Source: Trichopria drosophilae (Eukaryota > Arthropoda > Insecta > Hymenoptera > Diapriidae). From it: a stretch of 64,000 nucleotides of DNA. The DNA is taken from NCBI GenBank assembly GCA_030407085.1, contig CM059582.1, forward strand, positions 69,831,501 to 69,895,500, in the 5' to 3' direction. This document shows positions 1-13,472 of this stretch, one piece after another. Below the pieces are notes generated by a model. The model was not told the DNA's origin, made no database searches, and saw only the letters and a list, made by a program, of their open reading frames with translations. Positions within the stretch are counted from its first letter, which is position 1; every line of letters begins with the position of its first letter. A program made the translations under genes and the position numbers.

Positions 1-146
1 TGTTCCATACAATATTCTATACCATGAGATGCGAAGAGCTCGATTTTACGTACATGAAAATTTCGTCCTAGTGCGTAAAATCGAGTTTTACGCACGGAAT
101 GGTATACAATTTTTTCTAAAATACGTGTTTTTTTATCCATTTTCAG

Positions 147-197
147 AGAACAGCTTAACAAATACGCCTGAAATGCACCGCAGACTTGATGAGCGTG
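147..197 (+). CDS. Possible upstream exon of the BEN-domain gene
   Basis: This 51-base segment follows a TTTTCAG acceptor and ends at a GTAAGC donor. Only one of its three frames is open. That frame ends with one base of a split codon, and the next proposed exon at 1767 starts with the two bases needed to complete it (glycine). Phase agreement is the main support. The peptide (NSLTNTPEMHRRLDER) has no recognisable domain. A short open segment with consensus splice sites can arise by chance, so this is tentative. Confidence 0.35.
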
Positions 198-510
198 GTA
201 AGCAAAATTTGTTAAATGTAACATTAAACTTACGTTAGTGTAAGACTACATGGCATTGCCCTTTTGTACAGCTGTGGGTTTGGTGTTTATTGCTGCCTTT
301 AGCTGCAGAGTAATTATATCTTTTCCATAATCACTTTTATGTGAAATTAATAATACAAGTAAGAAATAAGTATCGATAGTAATTGCCCGGTTGATCCGGG
401 CGGTATGCGGCAATTTCAGCGGCCTAACTGGGGGCTGCAACTTGGATAAGGTAACTGCTTGAGTACACCGTACACGACAAAAAAGATACACACGCCAGCC
501 CGATCAGTTA

Positions 511-1030
511 GCTTAAAATGCCAACCAATGTCAAGCAAATCGAGTGCAGACGTAAAATGTCGATGAAAAATCGAAATCCTCAAATTTTTTTTCTATAAAT
601 AGGTATACTGTTTTTTGTGTCATGATCAATATTTCTCCATAATTTCTATACTATGTGGTTACTTATATTGTTTTTATATGATTTTTGTATGTCGTTAAAA
701 GTGAAAAAAAACAGTGCTTTTTCATTTTAAGGCTCCCCTATCGAAAACCGTGCACGATGCTTTAAAAATGCACTCATCCATTAACTTTTGAATATGGCCC
801 TCACTGACTTTTGCGTGGAAATTTCGTGCTTGTACACCAAAGCTTCACTGCATTTTTGGCATATCTTGCATGGTATTTGATACGGAAGTCTTAAAATGAA
901 GAAGGTAGTCATTTTTTTACGACAGTATACCTACTGAAAAAAGGAAATTATTGAGGATTTCGAATTTTAATTGCAATTTTACATCTCTACTTGCAATCTG
1001 CTTGACAATGGTTGGCTGTTTTAGCCACCC
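511..1030. repeat. Foldback/MITE-like element with ~110-bp inverted arms
   Basis: The left arm (511-616) and right arm (917-1030) are imperfect reverse complements. Both contain CCAACCA(A/T)TGTCAAGCA and, toward the centre, TAGGTATACTGT. About 300 bp lies between them with no ORF. The element would sit in the intron between the proposed exons at 147 and 1767. No clear target-site duplication was found, so the exact ends and superfamily are unknown. Confidence 0.6.
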
Positions 1031-1141
1031 ATTTTTTTAGTGTAGTTGCAACGGCTACATTGCTATCGGTTTAAGTCAGTATAAAACTTATTAGCTTACA
1101 GATGTTAATGTACAAGTTCTGAAATTTACGTTGACATAACA

Positions 1142-1214
1142 TGCCGCGTAGCGTAGTGGTTAGCGTGCATGCTTTCGAGCGTAGGTTCGTAGGTTCGAAT
1201 CCCGTCGGGGCGAG
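1142..1214 (+). repeat. tRNA-like sequence (SINE head or tRNA pseudogene)
   Basis: It contains a box A-like TAGCGTAGTGGTTAGCG and a perfect box B GGTTCGAATCC with tRNA-like spacing, followed by GGGGCGA and an oligo-T run that could end Pol III transcription. The acceptor and T stems pair poorly and GTAGGTTC is partly duplicated, so a functional tRNA is unlikely. A tRNA-derived SINE head in the intron is the better reading. Confidence 0.5.
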
Positions 1215-1766
1215 AGCGTTTTTTTAATTTCTTTTCGAGCGTTAAAAATTAGAAAATAGGTATAAATTAAATAAGTAATGCGAAACCTTAATAAAATGTA
1301 TAAGTATAGATAAATAAAAATAATAGAAAATTTAAATTAAAAAAAAATAATAGTACTTTTAATATTTTGCTAATATATTGCTAATATATTGGGTATCGTA
1401 TGTTAGCGCTCTATTTGAAACATATTATAAATACAATTTCCAACATATTGACAATAGCAATCTCCAATATATTGCAAATAGACTAAGTTTTTACGCAGGA
1501 TACCTTCTGTCAGTGTATTCATGAAAAGCGGGGAACAATACTCATCGTTTATTCTTATATAATATACAATCTGTAACGACCTGTCGAAGAAGTTGTTCCA
1601 CTTCGACAGGTCTTTTTGTAATGTAACTAATACAAATGGGGAAACTGTCAGCAATTCTTTGGTTGTTTGCAATCGCTTGATAACGCAACAACACGCTTAA
1701 GTATGAAATTTAAGACAACATCCAATTGACGGTATCTTTACAAAATCTGTCTCAATATTGATGCAG

Positions 1767-4015
<2,249 letters not shown>

Positions 4016-4778
4016 AAACCCATGTCTAAGAAAATATATTCACTTAGACAACAGTAAATTATATTATTAAATGGAACTATATTATTACGTACATCGGCTT
4101 GTACCGTAGCGTACTATGCAGCTTATGGGCACAGATGGTTATTGCTCTTCACTTCCTCCAACCGGTGCAACTCCATGCCTATCAGCAATGTCATGTTGTT
4201 TTAAGACATAAAGTTACTTATAAGGTGTCGTTTTAAGAATTGAAATCACTTATAATTACATGAAAAGTATGGATTCCATGCAGGACCACTTAACTTTATT
4301 TCAAGGTCGGCGTGACATGTAGATCCTACATAAATTTGTTTCTTGAACACTCTTAAACAAAATAACTATTTTATAATTTGCAAAAGTTGAGCAATGTATG
4401 TTTAAAATTGTATCTTGTTTAACATTTAGCTGTGCTAATTTGCGATCCATGTATCCTTAAATAAATACACAAATGATCTGAAAACAGTACTAAAATATAT
4501 ATTATTTTCACAAACGCTATTAGTTTCAATGTATATCAAGTTTCAAACGTTGGAGTCCAACGAAAAATTTTTTTTTGTCGGCCTTATATGATTTTTTTTA
4601 GTTTTTGGCATAAGTAGACCTCCAAAACGATGAAAAAACAATTTTTGAACACTGGGGAATCGGTGGTGGGGGTAAAAATGCTCAAAAACCAAAAAAAGTC
4701 GTCTAAAACCCATAATTTATTTTAGGTGGCGTTTTTTATTTCATAAATCACTTTTAGAACATACAAGAGATTTTCTCA
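4016..4778. other. 3' flank of the BEN gene, no gene seen
   Basis: AT-rich sequence after the BEN stop codon. It likely includes the 3' untranslated region up to an AATAAA near 4458. Beyond that I see no ORF, RNA gene or repeat I can name. Confidence 0.5.
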
Positions 4779-5028
4779 AATTTTTTCAGAATTTTTCTAT
4801 GGCCGGAACATGGTGATAGAGGGGGTAAAATGTCGAAAATCTCGAAAAATCGTGAAAAAGAGGTATAAAATCCGCTGTTTTTTTAGGTGGCGTTTTTTAT
4901 TTAATGAATCACTTTAAGCACTTACGAATTCAGGATTTTATACCTCCTATTCGCGATTTTTTCGAGATTTTCGACATTTTACCCCCTCTACCGCCATGTT
5001 CCGGACATAGAAAAATTCTGAAAAAATT
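4779..5028. repeat. Long hairpin (inverted repeat, ~95-bp arms)
   Basis: The left arm 4779-4873 is the near-perfect reverse complement of 4932-5028. Both carry the segment that reads GAGGGGGTAAAATGTCGAAA on the plus strand of the left arm. The loop is only ~58 bases. A diverged direct copy of GGTGGCGTTTTTTATTT occurs just before (4727) and inside the hairpin (4886). It resembles a foldback MITE remnant. Confidence 0.75.
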
Positions 5029-5367
5029 TTAATGATTTTTTAATAATCATGAATGTTTTGATAAGGCTGGCAAAACAGAAATGTGAATTTTAAAGGTTAT
5101 CTATGGTTAGGTTATCTTTTAAATAGATTATCTGCGTGTAGGATTTTTAATTAATTAGACATACCTGTAGGTAATCGAATAATCTTTTTGTTTTATATAA
5201 AAATGGCAATTCATATATAACTAACAGCTACTAACAGTTTATTGGACTTTTGTTTCTTTTCCCACAAGGGAATGCCATGAGGCACATCATTGAACCAACA
5301 CTGGACCACCGTAAATGCATTCTAAATATTTTATATATATACTTTTTGTTTTTAAACTAACATTAAA

Positions 5368-5640
5368 AAAAAGACGTCCAATGGGACGTCCCATTAGGCG
5401 TGAAAATGGACGTCCAAAGTGACGTCCCACTCGACGTGAAAAGGGACGTTCAAAGCGACGTCAAATTGGACATCAAATCAGACGTCTAATGTTACGCCAA
5501 AAATGATGTCCGAAGTTATCACAAACGGTATCCCAATTCAGGACGTCCTCTAAGACGTCCCATTTCACGCCTCTTTTGACGTCATTTTATACGTCCTTTT
5601 ACACGTCTTAAAGGACGTCCCATTGGACGTCATTTTTTTC
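5368..5640. repeat. Palindromic array of GACGTC motifs (MITE-like)
   Basis: About twenty GACGTC or near-GACGTC hexamers occur in ~265 bp, many as GGACGTCC or AGACGT. The block as a whole is an inverted repeat: its left end (A-run, then GACGTCCAATGGGACGTCC) matches the reverse complement of its right end. It abuts and truncates the C-terminal end of the CACTA-like transposase, whose frame runs into the array and stops there. It may be a small MITE inserted in the transposase, or the subterminal repeats typical of CACTA elements. Confidence 0.75.
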
Positions 5641-7392
5641 AATAGGGTACTGCTGCAATGGAAGATGAGGTTTTCTTATGTAATTCCTAAATTCAGGCAT
5701 ATTATTTTCATAAGGGAATGCACTGAAGGAATCTAAACTGCCAAATTTTTCAACATCTGCTACTATGTGTAACAGTCCATGCACGTTGTATGACATAAAC
5801 TGCTCACCATACAACTGATGGCACATCGAAACATACGTCTCCAATGCTGCTTGGCAATAAAGCAATTCATGTCTTTCTTGGTCTTTAAAATTAAGAAAAC
5901 GTGATAAGAAGTGTTCGTAAAATTTCTTAGGCAAAATACCAAGTAATACAGCTGGAGCTGTATAGAGCACAAACTGCCTGTACTCTGTGGCTTTAAAATG
6001 GTTCAACAATGACAGTGGATTTAATCTGCGATTGAACGCTGATGGACAATACGTTTTCAACATTACCATTCTGTCATCTACAATCTGTAATTGTTCAGTA
6101 TTCAGTTTTTTACACCCGAATTGACCTTTAATGTGAGCATATAATATTTTTTTCACATTACCTAAATATATTAGGAGCATGCCCTCGAATGGCACTTGTG
6201 AAACAAGACCTATCAGTGGAGTTAGTGGACTTTCACCCTTGTGATGATTTCAATCTGTAATAGCAGAATATTCGTCGTCTGTCCTTAAAGCATTCGCAGT
6301 CTCAGTAAACACCATAGTTCTTCTAAATTTTTGCAGAGTACATCGATGACCCTTTACTTTGCACTTAGAGCATGCATACGGTGACATGTGGCCTTCATGA
6401 TTCAATGCGAATGCTCTTGCAGGTGCGTCAGCGATAAAACATCTGACTTCTAGTGGAATTAAGCGGTTATGTATTAGCAATCCACCTCTTTCTCGTATTT
6501 CCATAATCTCGTTGACAAATTGCTGAAAAAACTGAAGGGCATTCTTTGGTTTTCGTTCACCTTTAAATACACCAATTATCATAGGCCTTTTATCTGGTAT
6601 ATTCAAAACTCTACACTGAATTGGCCAAAACTGTGTCAATCCATTATTAAGTTTAGCACCATCTGTGCTGAAATCAAATATGATTTTTTCTGGCAAATCT
6701 CTTTCGTTTAGTTTCCTTAGCCTTAGTGTTAGTGTGTTTTCGAAACCTACATGCAGATATTCTCCCCCTTCAATATTTTTAACTAATGTACTTGCAGCAA
6801 TTGTAGGTGTTTTCATCAAACTTCTACAATCTTTTGGTAAAAAAGTCATATTAAATGGATCTTGTTGCAGTGTTTTTAGCAATACATTTATGTGTTGATG
6901 TTTTAAATTAATTTTCAAAAATGCTTCTCTCAGAGCTTCTTTACAACGCTGTTCATAATTGAGGGGATGATCATTAAATTCGTTATCTGCCCCTACCTCC
7001 ATAACCTCGTTCCTAAATATATTTTCATTGTCACTTCTATCGTTACCATCATTGGCATTATTTTCAGCGTCATTGACACTTCTATTGTTATCATCATCGC
7101 TAGTATTTTCAGAATCATTCTCACTTCTATCGACATCATCATTGGCATTATTTTCAGCATCATTGCCGTTATTACATCTATCATTTCCTTCGTCATTGAA
7201 ATTGATTTCTCTCTCCACCTGAGCACTTACAAATAAATTCTCAGTTTCACTTAAATTGTGTGGTGCTTCTACACCTACGTAATTGTTGTCACGTTGTTCT
7301 GCTCTTAAATTATAATTAATTGCTGAGAGTCTCCTTCGTTTCTGCCGAGAGGACAGTTCAGAAAATGATTTCCTTCTATTTTGTAAATCCAA
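5608..7392 (-). pseudogene. CACTA/EnSpm-like DDE transposase, one in-frame stop
   Basis: Reading from 7392 leftward, 380 codons are open. A single TGA (6250-6252) interrupts, and the same frame continues through NHHKGESPLTPL to 5608, about 595 codons in all. The N-terminal ~130 residues are acidic (runs of N, D and E). Then come DFSTDGAKLNNGLTQFWPI and FIADAPARAFALNHEGH followed by CSKCKVKGHRC, and in the C-terminal part YRQFVLYTAPAVL and FMSYNVHGLLHIVADV. These blocks are typical of the Tnp2-like transposases of animal CACTA/EnSpm elements; the two aspartates are probably part of the catalytic set. The last codons (NDVQWDVL) are encoded by the GACGTC array, so the true C-terminus is lost. 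No ATG is seen at the start; a spliced first exon is possible. The gene is inactive. Confidence 0.72.
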
Positions 7393-8039
7393 TGTTAAGG
7401 GGAAAATAGTGAAGACAAAAAAAATTTTTTAATTTTATAATATTGTGGAATAATTATATAACTAATAACTATAAATTTAAATTAATAATGGAAACAAAAT
7501 CCAAAACTTGAAACATAACCTTAAAAACCTAAAGCAAATATATCTTATTATACTTAAAACATAAATACTTACAAACGTTAGTGTATTCCAGTATCCCAAA
7601 GCTCATGCAAAATTACAATTTGTAGAGTAATTGAATGCAGAGTAACTCTTCAAAAATTGAAATTGATATATTTTTCACACTTGATATATTTTTCCTAACA
7701 GAAACTCGATGCTGTATGTAGATGATATCATACGTAGTCTATTCCGTTAGAACCCACACCAATTTCCACCTGAGCTGATCGCCCATTGGTAAACTATCAG
7801 CCAATCGTAGGAAAAAATGCGTTGGAAGAGAGAATCATTAAAAACTCATTTATGCGTCGGAACGGAGATTTTTCGCACATGCGCAATACATCTCTCACGC
7901 TCAACTCTCAATGTGAACGCATATATGCACTCACAAATGAGATCTCAAATGTGAGGACATCGTGAGACTCACGCTTTGCTATCTGGGTGACCAATAAAAT
8001 AGTGCTCTACTGAAGAGGATAAAAGTCGGATAGCATCTG
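7393..8039. other. Likely 5' part of the CACTA-like element, no ORF
   Basis: No coding frame is visible. Between 7890 and 7975 several CTCAC/GTGAG pentamers cluster, and the block ends in TGCTATCTGGGTG near 7990. This could be the subterminal region and end of the CACTA-like transposon. I could not find the matching opposite end. Confidence 0.3.
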
Positions 8040-8377
8040 CTGATTTTACAGAGCTGTTTGAGTTATTTTTTTCAGCCGAGTAGAACTACTATATTTTATC
8101 TTGTATTATTGCTAATGGTTATGATATTTCTGTGAAGAAATTGGAAACATTTACTGGGATAGTTGTGCATTTTGGTTCTCAAAGAGACTATTCGTATACC
8201 GAGCAATTAGTATCAGCAATTTGTTTAGGTGAATTTGAGAAAATAAAGTCGTCTATAAAATATTCAATGCTTGCGACGATCAAAACTATAATGACAAATT
8301 CCGGCGAGTTCGGAAAATGCTAAATATATTGAGAAAGAATATCAGGCCATTTGTTTTTTTTTTCGAACACTGTTTGT

Positions 8378-9174
8378 AGGGGAAATAGGAGCAAAGTGGG
8401 ATGGTTTTGGAAAAACTTGTATATAAAAAATATGATCCATAAGAATGGTTAAGTGTTGTTTAGAAACCCTTATTTAGGTCCTCAACTAACTTATTATGAA
8501 TCGCATTTAAAAAAAAGTATCTGTTTAATACTCCAAATTTCAATTTAACGAAAAAACTTTTTTTTGAGAAATCTGAAAATCCAGGGGTAATGTGGGACGG
8601 GTTGTTAAAATTACTTCTGGAAAGGTTTGACAGAGAGAAAGATAGAGAGAGAAAGAGAGGGGGAAGAAGAGAGAGGGAGAGAGAGAGAGAGCGAGAGAGA
8701 GAGAGAGAGAGATTAAAAATTTATTTATTAGTGTGCTGGCCACTACGAGCCGTGGAAACAACTCAAGAGAGAGAGAGAGGGAGAGGGAGAAAGAGATAGA
8801 GAGGGAAAGAGAGCTCTTACTTATCTCTGTGAACCTAAATTAAAACGGAATACAGCCCACTTTGCCCCAAAATAGAATTTTTTAAACACGTCGTAAAAAA
8901 TCATCCTCAACACTAAATGAAACAAATAAAAAACGAAAATAGAGTGTAAGAGAAAAATATTAAGTCATGCTTGAAAATATGTCTCAATTTACAAATTGAC
9001 TTCGATTTCCTAGGTCATGTTCGAACGGTTGGTAAATACTGAATGGAAACTGAAATATATTTCAAAAGTTGTATTACAATAACTCTTTTGTAAATAAACA
9101 ATGCAAACAAACACATAGGAAATGTTCTAATACAGCGAAACGCCAAATTTCCACTTTGCCCCTACTTCCCCTAT
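8378..9174. mobile_element. MITE with ~22-bp terminal inverted repeats, TA duplication
   Basis: The ends GGGGAAATAGGAGCAAAGTGG (left, from 8380) and CCACTTTGCCCCTACTTCCCC (right, to 9172) are inverted, each flanked by TA (8378-8379 and 9173-9174). This suggests the Tc1/mariner insertion style. Internal copies of the AAAGTGGG/GGGGTAATGTGGG theme lie near 8586 and 8850. The element has no ORF and contains the GA-rich microsatellites. Removing it brings the two halves of the piggyBac relic together, confirming its limits. Confidence 0.78.
8632..8812. repeat. (GA)n microsatellites
   Basis: Two purine-rich GAGA tracts (8632-8712 and 8764-8812) separated by ~50 bases, inside the MITE. Long apparent ORFs across them are artefacts of the repeat. 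Confidence 0.95.
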
Positions 9175-10108
9175 CGATAAAATGATTTTGGCAGAAATTT
9201 TCTCAATTAGTTTATTGTATCTAAACCAATTAGATTTGGCACAAATATGTGGGCCGTGTACAGTGCCGAAGGTTACTTATTTGATTGCGATATATACTGT
9301 GGCAAAAAATCAAATATATTCGATTTCTAAGTAGCTGTGCTCAGGGAAGTAGGGTCGTTCTTTAAATTTTGCAACTATTACTTATAAATACTTCTCGTAG
9401 AAAACTATCACAGCATCATATATATTTCGATAACTTCTCCACTAGTCCAGATTTGTTGGTTCATATGAAAAAAACGGTATTACAAGAACTGGTACGGTTA
9501 GATGTGATAAAGTTTCAGAAAAAAATGGCATCGCTAAAAACGCTGCAAGAGATACCTATATCGTTAAGGATGAGAAATGCAGTAAAATGAATTTTATTAC
9601 GCTAGTTGATTCAAAGCCTGTGTCGATTCTTTCCACTAATTATGTATCAGTCCGTTAGCAAACGTTCAACGTTACAATAAGATAGAGAAAAAACTAATTT
9701 ACGATATCCGCAAACTTTTATTGATTGTAATCAATATGTCGATGGCCATAATCAATACTGCAACAGGCTTCTTCTAATAATAAGGTCAATAGACGGACAT
9801 AGGTCATTTTCATGCGTTTGATACAATCATCTATGACCAATGCTACTTTTTTATACAACATATGTTACAAAGCTGATCGAAAAGTTAGGACGAAATAATT
9901 CGTTCTGGATACAAGTCGAAACTAGATGCCTTCGACCCGGGTACCTACAATTTTGGCTAAATTCGTATTGCATTTTCCCGACGAAAGGCTGATGCTTCCG
10001 GGAATATTCCCATTTCAACACTGCCAGGAAAGAAGGCGGCAGAGGGTAATTCTAGCATCGTTAGGTTCGAGTAGTTTCTATACATATATTGTAACAATAT
10101 CTTGTTCC

Positions 10109-10577
10109 TTAAATAGGGTGAATATGCCAATGAATGGACGGTTAAGCATTTTTCACACTTTGATCGATTGTAACTTTTGAATTCATTTATGAAAATTTAA
10201 TTATGATACCACCATTAGAATCGTTAGACTCTACTCTTTATGACGTGTAGTTCAACCTTCGATTTTATTTAATTATTAACCTCGTCTTCAAACGTTTGTA
10301 AAGAAATTCGCTAAACCCCAATGAATAAACGGGTTAAATCAAATGGGACGTTTTCAGTACCAGTTTTGGATGGCTTTAAAACTTTGCTTTGATTTTACAA
10401 AATAATAAACACTGGAAGATCAATAGTACTGTAAATATTGTTTTGAATGTTCAAAGAACACAAAAATATGTATTTTGTTGCATGTTGTGCATCATACATT
10501 CATAAGAAATAGAAATATGTAGAAAATCGTCCATTCATTGGTAGTCGTCCATTCATTGGCATATTCACCCTATATTA
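10109..10577. mobile_element. MITE with 27-bp inverted ends in a TTAA site
   Basis: ATAGGGTGAATATGCCAATG starts at 10113 and its reverse complement ends at 10572. TTAA stands at 10109-10112 and again just outside the right end, as in piggyBac-type target duplications. The right end also holds a tandem copy of CGTCCATTCATTGG (10528 and 10547). The ~460-bp interior has no coding frame. Confidence 0.65.
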
Positions 10578-10591
10578 AAATTGAAAATGAG

Positions 10592-11215
10592 CATTTTCAA
10601 AACTTCGACCCCGACCGCAGGTCAGCCGAAGCATTGATAAATGAACACGGCTTGTTCCCACTGATGCTTAAAAAAACGCGGTTTAGTCGAGTTTTTGACA
10701 GGTCGGGTTGCAGGAAATAAATTTTTGTATATGTGGGATACTTCGATTTCCGTTTTTTACGACATTATCGTTGATTTTACGAACAAATGAATAAAACCTT
10801 TTTTGTAGAGAATTCGATGTTCTATATTTTTTGTTTGAAACATTTTTTTTTAAATTTGTATTTTTTGTTAAAAAATGGAATAAACGTGTCTTTTTAGCGT
10901 TTTTTTGTTAAACCTCCCCATAATCTAGTATGCATTGTCTCCAAAAACTAATCAGATCTAAGTTTGGCCAAGAGAAACCCAAATCCGTTTGTACTTTTTA
11001 AATTCGTCCTGCCAGTCGCGAGATATCGCGTATACAAAATTTTGCCCACGGACGGACGGACGGACGGACGTACAACCTAACGGACACCAATTTTTTTATT
11101 GTTGCTTTGGGTTCCTTAGGGCCTGAAACGTCGACATTTGATGAAATCTATAGGGTAATTTTTTGGCGAGAACTGACAAAATTCAGTACTTCGCCACACC
11201 TATGGTCTGGGTCGA
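10592..11215. repeat. Weak inverted repeat pair around (GGAC)n
   Basis: ACTTCGACCCCGACCGCAGG at ~10600 resembles the reverse complement of 11165-11215 (ACTTCGACCCAGACCATAGG). The arms are ~45 bp and only about 75 percent alike. A (GGAC)n tract is at 11048-11070. It may be an old non-autonomous DNA element; no target duplication was seen. Confidence 0.3.
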
Positions 11216-11404
11216 AGTAATTATTTGGCAAAATCGCACGAGAACAAAAAAGAAATTCATACGCACAAAACCACTGCGTCAAGAAGATTTGTAATGGAGG
11301 TACGACTGCAATCCGAAGTAACAAGTATTGTGACGATTGCAATTTATATTTCTGCTTACAATGATTCCATTCAACTCACACATAAATTTGAGCAAATATT
11401 TGCG

Positions 11405-11565
11405 TAGACGAATAGAGAAAAATTATTTAAAAAAAAATACAAGAAATACAAAATTACAAAAAAAAATGAGGCAAAAAAAGAAAACAAAACAAAAACAAAA
11501 AATACAAAAATACAAAAAACAAAAGAAGCAAAAAAAAAACAAAAGAAAAAATAAAAAAATTATTG
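11405..11565. repeat. A-rich low-complexity stretch
   Basis: More than 70 percent adenine with short AAAAC/AAAAT iterations. The poly-K frame on the plus strand and poly-F frame on the minus strand are low-complexity artefacts. Confidence 0.9.
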
Positions 11566-11570
11566 TTGGT

Positions 11571-12763
11571 GACGTTTACCTCCACGCGGTAAGAATCGGG
11601 CAACATATCTGCACTGTAAACGGATAAGACGTTTTTCTTTTTATTTTGCACAAAAATATACAAATTTATTTTAGAAACGCTTACCTTTTTTGTGGAAAGC
11701 TGTGCATAAAATTACAATAAAAATACCTTAGAACTGGTTAAATAATACTCTCAATTATGTTCAGATTTCTTTATGGCGTTTTTCAAATTTTCAATTTTCC
11801 AAATTTTTGAAAACTCAGAAATTTGTTCAAAACACTGCGAAAAAAATTGGGGGTATTCTATGGCAAATTTTAAGCCGTATTTGTACTAAGAAGATTTTCT
11901 CTAAAGTCTATAGGTTCCGAGAAAAAAATTTGTTAAATTTAAAAAAAAAAAATGTCATTTTGGCTTCCACTTTTTTTCAACAAAAATTTATCGTCCTTAA
12001 CGAACCGTATTTATTTTAAGTTTAGACATTGTGGTCACGTTCTAGATAGATTTTGGACAAATAAACAAACGTTAAGGGAACGAAATCTCATTTTTAAGCA
12101 AAAATATCACTAAAAAATCCTGTAGTTTTTGTTAATTCTTGATTTTTTTTGGTTAAAGTTATTTTGAAATATTGTAACTAACAACATTAGATAGAGCATC
12201 CTCGAAAACATAAGAAACAATGATACCCGAATATTTCTTCGGCGCACTCATTCTATGGCGACATCGCAAACTTGAATGCCGAAATTGCGTCTTCTGTGCG
12301 TTAATGGTTTAAAACGTACAAGTGTAAGTTCGATGGTAAATATCGCTCATCGCGTCGATGGACCCAATATTGCCGACTTGCATTAATTTAATTATCACCA
12401 CAGTTAATAACATCGGCTTGAATCATTTAATAATTTATTTGGCTCCGACATGGGCACGTTTTCGTTATCGGATACACGCTTTTTCTACTTTTTGTTCCGC
12501 TTCGGACTTCCTGACCACTTCCGCAAATCAGTACAATTTCAAATTGCAGGGGTGGGGAAAAATACCTTACACGGGAATCTATGGGAATCGCCGTTAAGTC
12601 GCCTCCTGAGACAGGTAGTCAATGCGCTGGAAGAATTCGTTGCCGCTTTAAGCGTTATTATTCTCAGATATAGGATTAGATAAGACAAAAGAGATTTATG
12701 ATATACCACAAGAAATATATTTATGAGCTCTTGACACGAGACTGAAACGTGTTCCTCGCGGGT
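11571..12763. other. No gene seen
   Basis: AT-rich sequence with no ORF above background and no repeat structure that I can support. A less AT-rich island (12420-12660) has short open frames on both strands but no recognisable protein. Confidence 0.5.
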
Positions 12764-12769
12764 CACGAA

Positions 12770-12771
<2 letters not shown>

Positions 12772-12817
<46 letters not shown>

Positions 12818-12890
12818 CGTGTGTGTGTGTGCGTGTGTGTGCGTGCGTGCGTGTGTGTGTGTGTGCGTGCGTGCGTGTGTGTGTGTGAGT
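12772..12890. repeat. (GT)n microsatellite with GTGC variants
   Basis: Dinucleotide GT tract with interspersed GTGCGTGC units. Poly-VC and poly-TH frames through it are artefacts. Confidence 0.97.
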
Positions 12891-13072
12891 GTATCTTGCG
12901 ATACACCAGGCATGCAAACGTAAAAGCGCAGTAAACTAAACAAAATTACCGATGCGAATAACATTCAAATACACTAAGCCTATTCTTCCTTATTAGTGTT
13001 TTATGCTTAACTTGGAAATGATACAGAAATTCGCCCGAAGCAGATTTTGTAACCATTTTTAGCATACCTTTC

Positions 13073-13460
13073 TGTTTCCGTCTCAGAATCTCACACGGAA
13101 GGTTCTTGGCGAAAATGATAACGCAAATTTGAGAAGGTTAAAAAACACATAGATTTTTATTGAACACAATGTGAATAATATGGAATCGCCGCTCGATAAT
13201 TTTCACGTGCGTACCATCCGAGGACTATGCAGTAAGTGCCGGGGAACCGAGTACAAACAAAGCGCGACGCCAAACGGGTCATTGACCGCGGCCCATGACT
13301 CCCACCAACTCGTACACTACCGCGCCTCGGGATATCCTCCCCTCACCTCGCGTTACAATATATATGTTTATTATTATTACGTGTATATATATTACAGGAA
13401 TTTTCACTTTAAAAACAACGCAATGTAACTCATGAAGATAATTTGGATCTGTTCGTAACA
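13073..13460 (-). repeat. BEL 3' LTR
   Basis: Left-hand LTR in window order, hence the 3' LTR of the minus-strand element. It starts TGTTTCCGTCTCAG and ends TTCGTAACA. It pairs with 20664-21050; differences are scattered substitutions and a short gap (CGTACACTAC versus CGACACTAC). Confidence 0.93.
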
Positions 13461-13472
13461 TCCTCCCTCCTT
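13461..13472 (-). promoter_or_regulatory. Polypurine tract of the BEL element
   Basis: Directly next to the 3' LTR the minus strand reads AAGGAGGGAGGA, a purine run in the position where plus-strand DNA priming occurs in LTR retrotransposons. Confidence 0.7.

Larger units (their letters stand above)
8040..9890 (+). pseudogene. piggyBac transposase relic, interrupted by a MITE
   Basis: Translated pieces follow the order of a piggyBac transposase: FTELFELFFSAE, ISVKKLETFTGIVV (8120-8170), YNDKFRRVRKMLN (8290-8330); then, after the inserted MITE (8380-9172), IDKMI (9176), KPIRFGTNMWAVYSAEGYL (9216-9275), CGKK, GSRVVL, IYFDNFSTSPDLLVHMKK (9415-9470), TGTVRCDKVSEKNG (9490-9530), SKPVSILSTNYVSV (9610-9650) and a weak YPQTFID.NQYVDGHNQ (9710-9760). 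The first two catalytic aspartates would be in IDKM and FDNF, as in known piggyBac proteins. At least two frameshifts (around 9485 and before 9215) and several stops break the frame, so it is long dead. No terminal repeats or TTAA ends were identified for it. Confidence 0.75.

Noticed and set aside
380..480. rRNA-like words (CCCGGTTGATCCGGGCGG)
   Set aside because: No extended match to conserved rRNA segments; isolated resemblance only.
1142..1214. Functional tRNA gene
   Set aside because: Box A and B are good but the acceptor and T stems do not pair and no anticodon arm could be drawn convincingly.
5375..5635. GACGTC array considered as a CRISPR array or CRE-type enhancer
   Set aside because: Spacing is irregular, there are no conserved-repeat/unique-spacer pairs, and the context is eukaryotic. 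A regulatory role is possible, but the palindromic layout and position in a transposase favour a mobile element.
8540..8799. Arg/Glu-rich and Ser/Leu-rich ORFs
   Set aside because: Products of a (GA)n tract inside a MITE.
11337..11663. Lysine-rich plus-strand and phenylalanine-rich minus-strand ORFs
   Set aside because: Low-complexity A-rich DNA; no start context or domain.
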